From Streptomyces macrolidinus (lineage in GTDB: Bacteria; Actinomycetota; Actinomycetes; Streptomycetales; Streptomycetaceae): a stretch of 64,000 nt of DNA. The stretch spans positions 62,001 to 126,000 of the forward strand of contig NZ_JAMWMR010000009.1 of assembly GCF_023887685.1 (NCBI RefSeq), read 5' to 3'. Positions 16,039 through 23,585 of the stretch are shown here, piece after piece (position 1 is the stretch's first letter; each line of letters begins with the position of its first letter). A model generated the notes under the pieces. It was not told the DNA's origin, did not search any database, and saw nothing but the letters and a program-made list of their open reading frames with translations. Made by a program: the position numbers and the translations under genes.

Positions 16039-17763
16039 ATGACCGGACGCTGGGCTCTCGCCCCGGCCGAGGACGGCGGCGTGGAGGTCGCCGCCCTCGG
16101 CCCGGACGGGCTGCTCGCGGGGTCCGTGGTCAAGGAGGGGGATCTCGTCGGGGCCGTACGGGCACGGCCCGAGGTCACCCGGTGGGTGTGGCGGTCCACC
16201 GCCGAGGTCCAGCACCGGCTGCTCGCCGCGGGGGTGCGCGTGGACCGGTGCTACGACGTCGAGGCCGCCGAGACCCTCCTCCTCGGCCATGAGGGGCACC
16301 TCGGCGAGCCCCGGTCGGCCGCCGCCGCGCTGGCCCGGCTGCGCGGCGGCCCCGTACCCCCGGATCCCCCGCAGCGCGCCGCCGAACCGGGCGCCCAGTC
16401 CTCCCTCTTCGAACCACGCCCCACCCACATCCCCCTCCAGGACCTGGTCGCGGTCTACGCCGACCAGCAGCGCCGTCACGACACCACCGCCCACCCCGGC
16501 CGGATGCGGCTGCTCACCGCCGCCGAGTCGGCGGGCATGCTCGTGGCCTCGGAGATGAACCGGACCGGGCTGCCCTGGCGCGCGGACGTCCACCGCGAGG
16601 TGCTGCACGACCTGCTCGGCGAGCGGTACGCGGGCGGCGGCGAGCCCCGGCGCCTGGCCGAGCTGGCCGAGGAGGTGTCGGCCGCCTTCGGGCGCCGGGT
16701 CCGCTGCGATCTGCCCGCCGATGTCGTCAAGGCGTTCGCGCAGGCCGGGATCAAGGTGCGCTCCACCCGCCGCTGGGAGCTCGAGTCCCTCGACCACCCG
16801 GCCGTGCGGCCCCTGTTGGAGTACAAGAGGCTGTATCGCATCTGGGTCGCCCACGGCTGGTCCTGGCTCACGGACTGGGTGCGCGACGGCCGCTTCCGGC
16901 CCGAGTACCTGCCGGGCGGTACGGTCACGGGCCGCTGGGTCACCAACGGCGGCGGTGCCCTGCAGATCCCCAAGGTCATCCGGCGGGCCGTGGTCGCCGA
17001 CCCCGGCTGGCGGCTGGTCGTGGCCGACGCGGCCCAGATGGAGCCGCGCGTCCTCGCCGCGATCTCCCGCGACCCGGCGTTCATGGAGGTCGCGGGCCGT
17101 ACGGCCGACCTCTACCAGTCGGTGTCGGACCGCGCGTTCTCCGGCGACCGCGCCCAGGCCAAGCTCGCGGTGCTCGGCGCGATCTACGGCCAGACCTCCG
17201 GCGACGGCCTGAAGAACCTCGCCGCGCTGCGCCGCCGCTTCCCGAGAGCGATCGCGTACGTCGACGACGCGGCCCGCGCGGGCGAGGAGGGCCGACTCGT
17301 ACGGACCTGGCTCGGGCGGACGTGCCCACCGGCTAGCGGGGCGTCCGAGAACGCGACGGAGGAAGCGGGCATCCCACAGGAGGGCCCCTCACCCACGGAA
17401 GTCCCGTCACCTGCGGACGGCTCGTCGCCTACTGACCCGGAGCAGTGGATACCGGGGTACGCGTCCCACAACCCCCGGGCCCGTGGCCGCTTCGCACGCA
17501 ACTTCGTCGTGCAGGGCAGCGCCGCCGACTGGGCGCTGCTCCTGCTCGCCGCCCTCCGCCGGTCCTGCGCGAACCTCGCCGCCGAGCTGGTCTTCTTCCA
17601 GCACGACGAGGTGATCGTGCACTGCCCGGCCGAGGAGGCGGACACGGTGGCCGCGGCGATCCAGGAGGCCTCGGACCTGGCGATGCGGCTGACGTTCGGC
17701 GAGACGCCGGTACGCATTCCGTTCACGACGGCGGTGGTGGAGTGCTACGCGGACGCGAAGTGA
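16039..17763 (+). CDS. Family-A DNA polymerase (Pol I-like, bifunctional 3'-5' exonuclease/polymerase type)
   Basis: A 574-residue PolA relative, shorter than true Pol I and lacking the 5' nuclease. The N-terminal 180 residues correspond to the exonuclease fold but show no obvious acidic triad. Polymerase motifs are present: motif A VVADAAQMEPRVLA with its Asp, motif B as RAQAKLAVLGAIYGQTSGDG, and motif C FFQHDEVIVHC. Between B and C, residues about 432-475 are a low-complexity Pro/Ser/Glu/Thr insert. Actinomycetes often carry this second polymerase; roles in repair or lesion bypass are inferred. No RBS is visible before ATG 16039. The gene stands alone between the Clp-N gene and a converging glycosyltransferase. 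Confidence 0.9.
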   Translation: MTGRWALAPAEDGGVEVAALGPDGLLAGSVVKEGDLVGAVRARPEVTRWVWRSTAEVQHRLLAAGVRVDRCYDVEAAETLLLGHEGHLGEPRSAAAALARLRGGPVPPDPPQRAAEPGAQSSLFEPRPTHIPLQDLVAVYADQQRRHDTTAHPGRMRLLTAAESAGMLVASEMNRTGLPWRADVHREVLHDLLGERYAGGGEPRRLAELAEEVSAAFGRRVRCDLPADVVKAFAQAGIKVRSTRRWELESLDHPAVRPLLEYKRLYRIWVAHGWSWLTDWVRDGRFRPEYLPGGTVTGRWVTNGGGALQIPKVIRRAVVADPGWRLVVADAAQMEPRVLAAISRDPAFMEVAGRTADLYQSVSDRAFSGDRAQAKLAVLGAIYGQTSGDGLKNLAALRRRFPRAIAYVDDAARAGEEGRLVRTWLGRTCPPASGASENATEEAGIPQEGPSPTEVPSPADGSSPTDPEQWIPGYASHNPRARGRFARNFVVQGSAADWALLLLAALRRSCANLAAELVFFQHDEVIVHCPAEEADTVAAAIQEASDLAMRLTFGETPVRIPFTTAVVECYADAK

Positions 17764-17780
17764 CGGCCGGTCGGTCGGCT

Positions 17781-17860
17781 GGACGACCGGCGGCCGGTAG
17801 ATGAGATGACCGGTGGCCGAATGGACGACCGGGTGGCCGACTAGATGACCGGCGGCCGGC
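17781..17860. repeat. Degenerate tandem repeat GAYGACCGGNGGCCG
   Basis: Four copies of GA(C/T)GACCGG(N)GGCCG at roughly 20-base spacing fill the gap between the converging polymerase and glycosyltransferase genes; the last copy lies in the glycosyltransferase C-terminus. The copies can fold on each other and may serve termination. Confidence 0.7.
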
Positions 17861-18761
17861 CGAGCCGGGTGAGGCGCCACACCGTGCGCCAGCGCATGGG
17901 CCGTCGCTCGCCGCCCGAGGTCCGCAGCCCCTCCATGAACCCGCCGAACCAGGCCTTCAGCCCGCCCGCCGAGCGCGTCCGCAGGAGCGTGACGGCCGTC
18001 CACACCCCGAGGTGGACCGGAATGAGCAGGAGAGGCAGCCGTCGCCGTACGAGCCACACCCGGTTGCGCGCCGTGACCCGGTAGTAGATGGCGTGGCGGG
18101 CGGGCGAGGTCTTCGGGTGCTGGAGCAGCAGCTCGGGCGCGTACAGGATGGTCCAGCCCGCGTCGGCGGCCCGCCAGGCCAGATCCGTCTCCTCGTGCGC
18201 GAAGAAGAACTCGGCGGGCCAGTCGCCGGTCTCGGCGAGCATGGCCATGGACAGCGCGTGCCCACCGCCGAGGAACCCGGTCACCGGCCCACCGCGCATC
18301 GGATCGGTGGCGCCGACCCGCGGCACGTGCCGCCGCTGGGTCTCGCCGTGCTCGTCGGCGATACGGAACCCGACGATGCCGAGCTTGGGATCGGCCGCGT
18401 ACAGATCCCGTACGCGCCGGAGCACATCGGCGTCCACGAGCAGCCCGTCGTCGTCGAGGTCGACCACGATGTCGACGTCCCCGAACTCCCGCAGCCTGGC
18501 GAGGGCCACATTGCGGCCACCAGGGCAGCCGAGGTTCTCGTCGACCTCGATACAGGTGACCTCGCCGGGCAGACCGAGGCGTTCCGCGAACTCGGGCAGC
18601 GGGCAGCCGTTCCCGACGATGACGACGCGGGCCGGGGCGAGGTCCTGCTTGGCCACGGACAGAAGAAGGGCGTCGACCTCGGCGGGCCGATTGCCCATGG
18701 TCACCACGGCCACGGCGATACGGGGCCCGGACCGCGCATCCGGCTGTGCCACGACTTCCAC
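17841..18761 (-). CDS. Family 2 glycosyltransferase
   Basis: A 306-residue GT-A fold glycosyltransferase (GT2). Seen are the nucleotide-sugar strand AVAVVTMGNRPAEVDALLLS, the region NLGCPGGRNVAL, the metal-binding acidic run DIVVDLDDDGLL, the acceptor-side loop FFAHEETDLAWR, and a hydrophobic stretch near residues 238-262 (LPLLLIPVHLGVWTAVTLL) that may attach it to the membrane. The FFAHEETDLAWR loop is typical of rhamnosyl- or galactofuranosyl-type enzymes, but donor and acceptor cannot be told. The start is placed at GTG 18761; GTG 18752 is an alternative. No other sugar genes are adjacent. Confidence 0.88.
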   Translation of the reverse strand: MEVVAQPDARSGPRIAVAVVTMGNRPAEVDALLLSVAKQDLAPARVVIVGNGCPLPEFAERLGLPGEVTCIEVDENLGCPGGRNVALARLREFGDVDIVVDLDDDGLLVDADVLRRVRDLYAADPKLGIVGFRIADEHGETQRRHVPRVGATDPMRGGPVTGFLGGGHALSMAMLAETGDWPAEFFFAHEETDLAWRAADAGWTILYAPELLLQHPKTSPARHAIYYRVTARNRVWLVRRRLPLLLIPVHLGVWTAVTLLRTRSAGGLKAWFGGFMEGLRTSGGERRPMRWRTVWRLTRLGRPPVI

Positions 18762-19034
18762 CCCATCCCCACCGACAACTGTGCGGGTGATGCTAGCCGT
18801 TCACCGAGAAGACGCCCGATGTCAGCTCACCGGGAAGGCGCCCGGCGACCGCGGCTGCCGCCCTCGGGCCAGCTACCGGGCCGATCTTCCGACCGTACGG
18901 GCGGGCGCGCACTCCCTCGCGCGGGCGGCTCCGGCGCGGGACCCGCATGTACCCTGACCACGACCGCGCGCAGTGCACCAGAAGAAAGGGGGCGGAGGAT
19001 CGGAGCCCGTGAGGCGCCGTGATTCCCACCGCCG

Positions 19035-19871
19035 ATGCCGTCCACCCCACGGGTTGGTTCACCCAAGGAAATCTCCAGCCCGAGCAACCCTCGTGTGAAG
19101 GAACTCGCCGCTCTCCGCCGCCGGCGGAACCGGCAGAACGCCCAAGTGACCCTCGTGGAGGGCTACGAGGAACTGGACCTCGCCCTGCGCGCCGGTGTCC
19201 GCCCCCGTGAGCTGTACTTCTGCCCCGCGCTGACCGGCGACTCGGACCCGCGGAACGTGGTGTCCCGCGCCGCCGAGCAGGGAGCCGCGCTCTACAGCCT
19301 CAGCCGCCAGGCCTTCGACAAGGCCGCCTACCGCGAGGGCCCGGACGGCTGGCTCGCCGTCGTCCCGGACATCGAGACCGACCTGTCCCGTATCGAGGTC
19401 GACGAGCACGCCCTCTTCGTCGTCTGCGAGAGCGTCGAGAAGCCCGGCAACCTGGGTTCGATGCTGCGCACCGCGGACGCGGCCGGTGTGACCGCCGTGA
19501 TCTCGGCCAACCCCGTGACCGACTGGGGCAACCCGAACGTGATCCGGGCCAGCAAGGGCACGGTGTTCGCCGTGCCGATCGCCTCGGCGGGCTCCGAGGA
19601 GGTCATGAACTGGCTGGCCGAACACGCGGTCGACGTCGTCGCCGCCACCCCCGACACGGACGTCCTGATGACGGACCTCGACATGACCGGCCCCACGGCC
19701 ATCCTCGTCGGCAGTGAGAAGTACGGCCTGTCGGACCGCTGGCTCGCGGGCAACCACACCAAGGCGAAGATCCCGATGTTCGGCCAGGTCGACTCCCTGA
19801 ACGTCGCGGTCTCGGCGGCCCTCTTCACCTACGAGGCCGTACGCCAGCGCATGACGTCGCGAACGGCCTGA
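19035..19871 (+). CDS. TrmH/SpoU-family RNA 2'-O-methyltransferase
   Basis: Transfers methyl from SAM to a ribose in rRNA or tRNA. The 278-residue protein has an N-terminal substrate-binding part (SNPRVKELAALRRRRNRQN, residues 17-105) and a SPOUT catalytic part. Motif 1 is VEKPGNLGSMLRTADAAGV, motif 2 ILVGSEKYGLS and motif 3 IPMFGQVDSLNVAVSAAL, which form the trefoil-knot SAM site. The family includes the thiostrepton-resistance enzyme TsnR; this protein has the housekeeping layout and I do not assign it to resistance. ATG 19035 lacks a clear RBS, while an overlapping GTG in another frame (19019) has a better one; no other in-frame start exists nearby. Confidence 0.9.
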   Translation: MPSTPRVGSPKEISSPSNPRVKELAALRRRRNRQNAQVTLVEGYEELDLALRAGVRPRELYFCPALTGDSDPRNVVSRAAEQGAALYSLSRQAFDKAAYREGPDGWLAVVPDIETDLSRIEVDEHALFVVCESVEKPGNLGSMLRTADAAGVTAVISANPVTDWGNPNVIRASKGTVFAVPIASAGSEEVMNWLAEHAVDVVAATPDTDVLMTDLDMTGPTAILVGSEKYGLSDRWLAGNHTKAKIPMFGQVDSLNVAVSAALFTYEAVRQRMTSRTA

Positions 19872-19907
19872 GGCGCCCGACGCCGGGAGCGAGGGCGAGA
19901 GTCCCCG

Positions 19908-19926
19908 GGGCCTGTCTGACAGGCCT
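19908..19926. terminator. Terminator between converging methyltransferase and LysR genes
   Basis: GGCCTGT-CTG-ACAGGCC is a perfect 7-bp stem with a 3-base loop (19909-19925), extendable by one G-T pair. Confidence 0.65.
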
Positions 19927-19932
19927 CAGCCC

Positions 19933-20874
19933 TCAGCCCGACCGCGCCACCCCGAGCAGTCTCAGTGCCGCGTCCGGCAGTTCACGGCCCTTGAGCCACA
20001 CCGCGTGCAGCAGCCTGCGCAGCGGGACGGCCGGGTCGACCTCGACCTCGACCAGGCGGCCGTGGCCCACGTCCTCCTGAACGGCCAGTGCGGAGAGCAC
20101 CGCGGGCGCCAGGCCTCGGGCGACCGCGCTGCGCAAGGGCGCGGTGGAGCCCAGTTCGAGGACCGGCACGGCCACACCGTCGTACGGGCGCAGCGCCTTC
20201 TCCAGGGTTTCGCGGGTGCCGGAACCGGGCTCGCGCAGCAGCAGCGGGGTGTCGGCGAGTTCACGGCCGCTCAGCGGACGGTGGCGCCGAGCCCAGGGGT
20301 GACCGGGGGCCACGACCACGGCGAGACGGTCCCGGCCGACCACGGTGCGGTGCAGGTCGTCCGGCACCCAGGGGCCCTCGACGAAGCCCAGGTCACAGCT
20401 CCCGCGGCGCAGCGCCTCGATCACTCCGGAGCTGTTGGTGACGGTGAGTCCGACATGCGTGTCGGCCCCCTCCTCGCGCAGCGCGACCAGCCAGCCCGGC
20501 ATCAGTTCCTCGGCGATGGTCAGGCTCGCGGTCACCCGGAGCCGGTGGTCCTGCCGGGAGCGCAGTGCGGCGGCGCCCGCGACCAGCGCCTCGGCCTGTT
20601 CGAGCAGGGAGCGCGCCCAGTCGCCGACCACGGCACCGGCCGGGGTGAGCCGGGAACCCGAGGGCGAGCGGTCGAGCAGCCGCAGGCCCAGGCGCCGCTC
20701 CAGGGTGCGCATCCGGGCGCTCGCGGAGGGCTGGCTGATGCGCAGCCGCGCGGCGGCCCGCCCCAGGCTCCCGGTCTCGGCGACGCAGACCAGCAGTTGC
20801 AGGGCATGCAGATCGGGGAGCGGGCGCGGATGCGCGTCGGAGGACTCAGGGGCAGAGGCAGGGGCAGGGGCCAT
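19933..20874 (-). CDS. LysR-family regulator (YeiE/CbbR-like)
   Basis: A 313-residue LysR transcription factor. Residues about 20-80 form the winged HTH (LHALQLLVCVAETGSLGRAA with QPSASARMRTLERRLG). Residues 105-300 are the periplasmic-binding-like effector domain (LTIAEELMPGWLVAL; LLREPGSGTRETLEKAL). It is divergent from a YeiH-type transporter; this pairing is widespread and the regulator normally controls the transporter. The ATG 20874 has no RBS. Minus-strand TAGAGT lies 6 bases upstream, so a leaderless message is possible. An inverted repeat covers the start codon, consistent with autoregulation. Confidence 0.92.
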   Translation of the reverse strand: MAPAPASAPESSDAHPRPLPDLHALQLLVCVAETGSLGRAAARLRISQPSASARMRTLERRLGLRLLDRSPSGSRLTPAGAVVGDWARSLLEQAEALVAGAAALRSRQDHRLRVTASLTIAEELMPGWLVALREEGADTHVGLTVTNSSGVIEALRRGSCDLGFVEGPWVPDDLHRTVVGRDRLAVVVAPGHPWARRHRPLSGRELADTPLLLREPGSGTRETLEKALRPYDGVAVPVLELGSTAPLRSAVARGLAPAVLSALAVQEDVGHGRLVEVEVDPAVPLRRLLHAVWLKGRELPDAALRLLGVARSG

Positions 20875-20912
20875 AGGGGAACTCTATGGCCTGCCCACTA
20901 GATCGCGTCTAC
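20869..20912. promoter_or_regulatory. LysR-type operator in the divergent region
   Basis: A perfect inverted repeat GGCCATAG-N7-CTATGGCC (20869-20876, 20884-20891) covers the LysR start codon, and a second dyad TAGA-N5-TCTA (20900-20912) follows. LysR proteins bind such interrupted dyads; binding here is inferred. Confidence 0.55.
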
Positions 20913-20945
20913 CGAGCGCCGCCCGCCCGGCGCAGGCTGAAAATC

Positions 20946-22031
20946 ATGGTCTTCGCCGGTCCCGAACGCCGCACGTCCGATGCGCGCCGCACCCCGTCCC
21001 CCGCCGCCCCGCGCAGACGAGGCGCCGTGCCGGGTCTCGCGCTCGCCGTCGTCGGTGTGGCGGTGGCCTTCGCGGTGCACGCACTGGTGCCCGCCGTGCC
21101 GACGCTCACCGTCGCCGTCGTACTCGGTGTCGTCGCGGCGCATCTGCCAGGCGCCGCTCCTCTCGTACGCGGTGTCGCCCGGCCCGGCCTGTCCCTGGCG
21201 GGCAAGCGGCTCATGCGGCTCGGCATCGTGCTGCTCGGCCTGAAGCTGAGCCTCGGCGACGTGGCCGGGCTCGGCTGGCAGTCCCTGGTCATGGTGGTCG
21301 GGGTCGTCCTGATCACGTTCTTCGGGACGCGGTGGATGGGCCGCAGGATCGGGCTCTCCGACGACCAGTCGCTGCTCGTCGCCACCGGCTACTCGATCTG
21401 CGGTGCCTCCGCGATCGGCGCGGTCAGTGGTGTGCTCGGCAAGGACAAGGGCGGCGCGCGGCACGAGGCGGAGGTCGCCTCGTCGGTCGCCCTGGTGACG
21501 CTCTGCGGCACGCTCGCCATCGCCGTACTGCCCCTGCTCAGGACCCCGCTCGGCCTGGACGCGACGCAGTTCGGGCACTGGGTCGGCGCCAGCGTGCACG
21601 ACGTCGGGCAGGTCGTCGCCACCGCCCAGACCGCTGGGCCGCAGGCGCTGACCGAGGGGGTCCTGGTCAAGCTGATCCGAGTCGCGATGCTGGCGCCGCT
21701 GGTCGCGGGGGTGGCCCTGAGCCGCCGCCGCAAGAACACCGGGCACCCCGCGAACGGCGACGGCCACCGCCCCGCCCTGCTGCCCCTGTTCGTCGTCGGC
21801 TTCCTCGCGATGGTCGTCCTGCGCAGCACGGGGCTGCTCGGCAGCGAAGTGCTCGACGCCGCGAACACCGCGCAGGAACTGCTCCTCGCCGCCGCCCTGT
21901 TCGGCCTCGGCAGCGCCGTACACCTGCCGACCCTGGCCCGCACCGGCGGCGCCCGCATGGCACTGCTCGGCCTGGGCTCCTGGCTGGTCGTCGGAGCCGC
22001 GGCGTACGCCGGGGTCCTGCTGACGACCTGA
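20946..22031 (+). CDS. YeiH-family putative transporter (UPF0324)
   Basis: A 361-residue integral membrane protein of the PF03601 family, with about ten hydrophobic segments. The conserved family stretches are RLGIVLLGLKLSL, the Cys-containing ATGYSICGASAIGAVSG, SVHDVGQVVATAQ and the terminal AALFGLGSAVHLPTLARTGG. Relatives are annotated as sulfate or sulfonate-related exporters without firm proof. ATG 20946 is preferred over ATG 20886: the extra residues read through the operator region and use a rare CTA codon. The RBS is weak. Divergent from the LysR gene that probably controls it. Confidence 0.85.
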   Translation: MVFAGPERRTSDARRTPSPAAPRRRGAVPGLALAVVGVAVAFAVHALVPAVPTLTVAVVLGVVAAHLPGAAPLVRGVARPGLSLAGKRLMRLGIVLLGLKLSLGDVAGLGWQSLVMVVGVVLITFFGTRWMGRRIGLSDDQSLLVATGYSICGASAIGAVSGVLGKDKGGARHEAEVASSVALVTLCGTLAIAVLPLLRTPLGLDATQFGHWVGASVHDVGQVVATAQTAGPQALTEGVLVKLIRVAMLAPLVAGVALSRRRKNTGHPANGDGHRPALLPLFVVGFLAMVVLRSTGLLGSEVLDAANTAQELLLAAALFGLGSAVHLPTLARTGGARMALLGLGSWLVVGAAAYAGVLLTT

Positions 22032-22244
22032 GACCGCGAAGCAGGACGAGACCACGGACGGCAGCCGCACGAAGCGGCAGGTCCACTTCCGGTAAGAGCG
22101 GCGGTGGGCGTGACGATCGGGCCGACGGTCGAAATGTCGAGGGACGTTCACCTACCCGCCCGCTTGATCGCTTATCGATAACGGGTCTGGCCCAACGCGC
22201 GGGGTTGCTGTCCCGCGTCCCGCGCGACGCCGAAAGGAATGACC

Positions 22245-23258
22245 GTGGACCGAAGATCCCTACTGAGCGCGACCGCTGGAACCCTGGCGCTCGGAGGTCT
22301 CGCCCAGGTGCCCGCCGAGGCCGCACCAGCCGCCGGCGGCGGCAAGCTTGTCACCACGTTCAACGTCATCAGCGACATTCAGGGCGACCTCAGCGACTTC
22401 ACCGAGGCGCTCAAAGACATCAAGGCCACCAACCCGCACTCCTCGGGCATGGCCGTCGCCGGGGACATCACCCCGCGCGGCTACGACTTCGAATACGCCG
22501 AAGTACAGAAGGCGTTGGACCAGGGCCCCAAGCCGCACAAGATCGCCTGGGCCATAGGCAACCACGAGTTCTACGTCCCCAAGTGGGCCGACCCGGACAC
22601 CCTCGCCCAGGACACCTGGCCCAACGGCACCACCGAGGATTCCCTCTTCCGCAGCTTCTACCGCTTCGCCAAGCGTTCCACGATCTATGCGGAGACGACG
22701 TTCGGCGGCATCCCGATCCTGACCCTCGGCACCGAGCGCTACATGAAGTACCACGACAACTCCCTGTGGGACGAGGTGTGGATCAGTGAGGCGCAGTTCC
22801 AGTGGCTCGAGGAACGCCTGCAGTACTGGGCGCGGCGCCGCAAGCCGGTCATGGTGATCACCCATCACCCGCTGCCCGACACCGTCTCCGGTACCCGCAG
22901 CAAGATCTACATGAGCGACTACCTCCAGCCCGACCGCCTTCTCGGCCTCCTCGGGCGCCACCGCGACGTGTTCCTGTTCAGCGGCCACACCCACTGGGAC
23001 CTGACCCTGTCCGACTGGTATGTGCGCCGGGTCGTGCCGGGCACCGCCAACATCGACGGCTTCTCGGTGATCAACACGGGTGCGGTGCAGACCGGTTTCG
23101 CCGACAACGGCCAGGGCGGCGAGGACACGGTCCCCGGACACTTCAACCAGGGACTCCAGGTGGACGTGTACCGCGATCGCGTCGTCATCAAGGCACGTGA
23201 CTTCGCAACCGGCAACTGGATGAAGCAGATCTCCGTCCCGCTTGCCACGCGGATCTGA
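22245..23258 (+). CDS. Secreted calcineurin-like metallophosphoesterase
   Basis: A 337-residue phosphoesterase with two-metal chemistry. The N-terminus VDRRSLLSATAGTLALGG-LAQVPAEA looks like a Tat signal (twin Arg, short hydrophobic stretch, AEA cleavage site). Metal ligands are visible in order: Asp of SDIQGD, Asp of AGDITPRG, GNHE, the His pair in VITHHPLPD, and GHTH near residue 250. GTG 22245 is preferred to ATG 22239 because AAAGGA ends 6 bases before it. Substrate unknown; it could be a phosphomonoester or phosphodiester outside the cell. GTTCACC at 22147 recalls half a PHO box, but a second unit is not convincing. Confidence 0.92.
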   Translation: MDRRSLLSATAGTLALGGLAQVPAEAAPAAGGGKLVTTFNVISDIQGDLSDFTEALKDIKATNPHSSGMAVAGDITPRGYDFEYAEVQKALDQGPKPHKIAWAIGNHEFYVPKWADPDTLAQDTWPNGTTEDSLFRSFYRFAKRSTIYAETTFGGIPILTLGTERYMKYHDNSLWDEVWISEAQFQWLEERLQYWARRRKPVMVITHHPLPDTVSGTRSKIYMSDYLQPDRLLGLLGRHRDVFLFSGHTHWDLTLSDWYVRRVVPGTANIDGFSVINTGAVQTGFADNGQGGEDTVPGHFNQGLQVDVYRDRVVIKARDFATGNWMKQISVPLATRI

Positions 23259-23364
23259 CCTCCGGGCCGGGCAACGCCGCCAGGGCCCGGCGACGTTGCC
23301 CGCCTGCAAGGGCGAGCAGGCAGAGATCGGTGGACTGGACCACACGCCGATCAAGGAAACACAA

Positions 23365-23397
23365 AACCCCAGCTCAGACATCGTCTGCGCTGGGGTT
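23365..23397 (-). terminator. Intrinsic terminator of tRNA-Thr
   Basis: On the minus strand a 15-bp stem with one mismatch (AACCCCAGC ... GCTGGGGTT enclosing CAGAC/GTCTG) and a 3-base loop is followed directly by TTGTG. It lies 4 bases past the tRNA CCA end. Confidence 0.9.
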
Positions 23398-23401
23398 CGA
23401 A

Positions 23402-23478
23402 TGGAGCCGCCTTCGGGATTCGAACCCGAGACCTACGCATTACGAGTGCGTTGCTCTGGCCATCTGAGCTAAGGCGGC
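23402..23478 (-). tRNA. tRNA-Thr (anticodon CGT)
   Basis: The minus strand folds as a complete cloverleaf of 77 bases. The acceptor stem GCCGCCT/AGGCGGC, D-stem GCTC/GAGC, anticodon stem ACGCA/TGCGT with loop CTCGTAA, and T-arm TCGGG-TTCGAAT-CCCGA are all perfect. Discriminator T and the CCA end are encoded. The anticodon CGT reads ACG threonine codons. Confidence 0.97.
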
Positions 23479-23547
23479 GCGCTGTCCGCACTATGGTGCG
23501 ATCAGCAACGTCGGTAAGTCTACACAGTTTCCCGAGGTGCTCTGACC

Positions 23548-23575
23548 ACACCCCGGAAGCGCGTCTCCGGGGTGT
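23548..23575 (-). terminator. Terminator of the peptidase gene
   Basis: ACACCCCGG / CCGGGGTGT, a perfect 9-bp stem with a 10-base loop, starts 11 bases beyond the peptidase stop codon. Confidence 0.7.
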
Positions 23576-23585
23576 GCGCCGGTGC

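Noticed and set aside
19035..19871. Thiostrepton-resistance methyltransferase (TsnR) paired with TipA
   Set aside because: The SPOUT motifs fit but the N-terminal region is of the housekeeping TrmH type, and tipA is 14 kb away with unrelated genes between.
22147..22160. PHO box upstream of the phosphoesterase
   Set aside because: GTTCACC fits one direct-repeat unit, but the following 11 bases do not form a second unit.
23402..23478. Attachment-site duplicate of the tRNA 3' end
   Set aside because: No second copy of the tRNA 3' end was noticed inside the window, and no integrase gene is adjacent.
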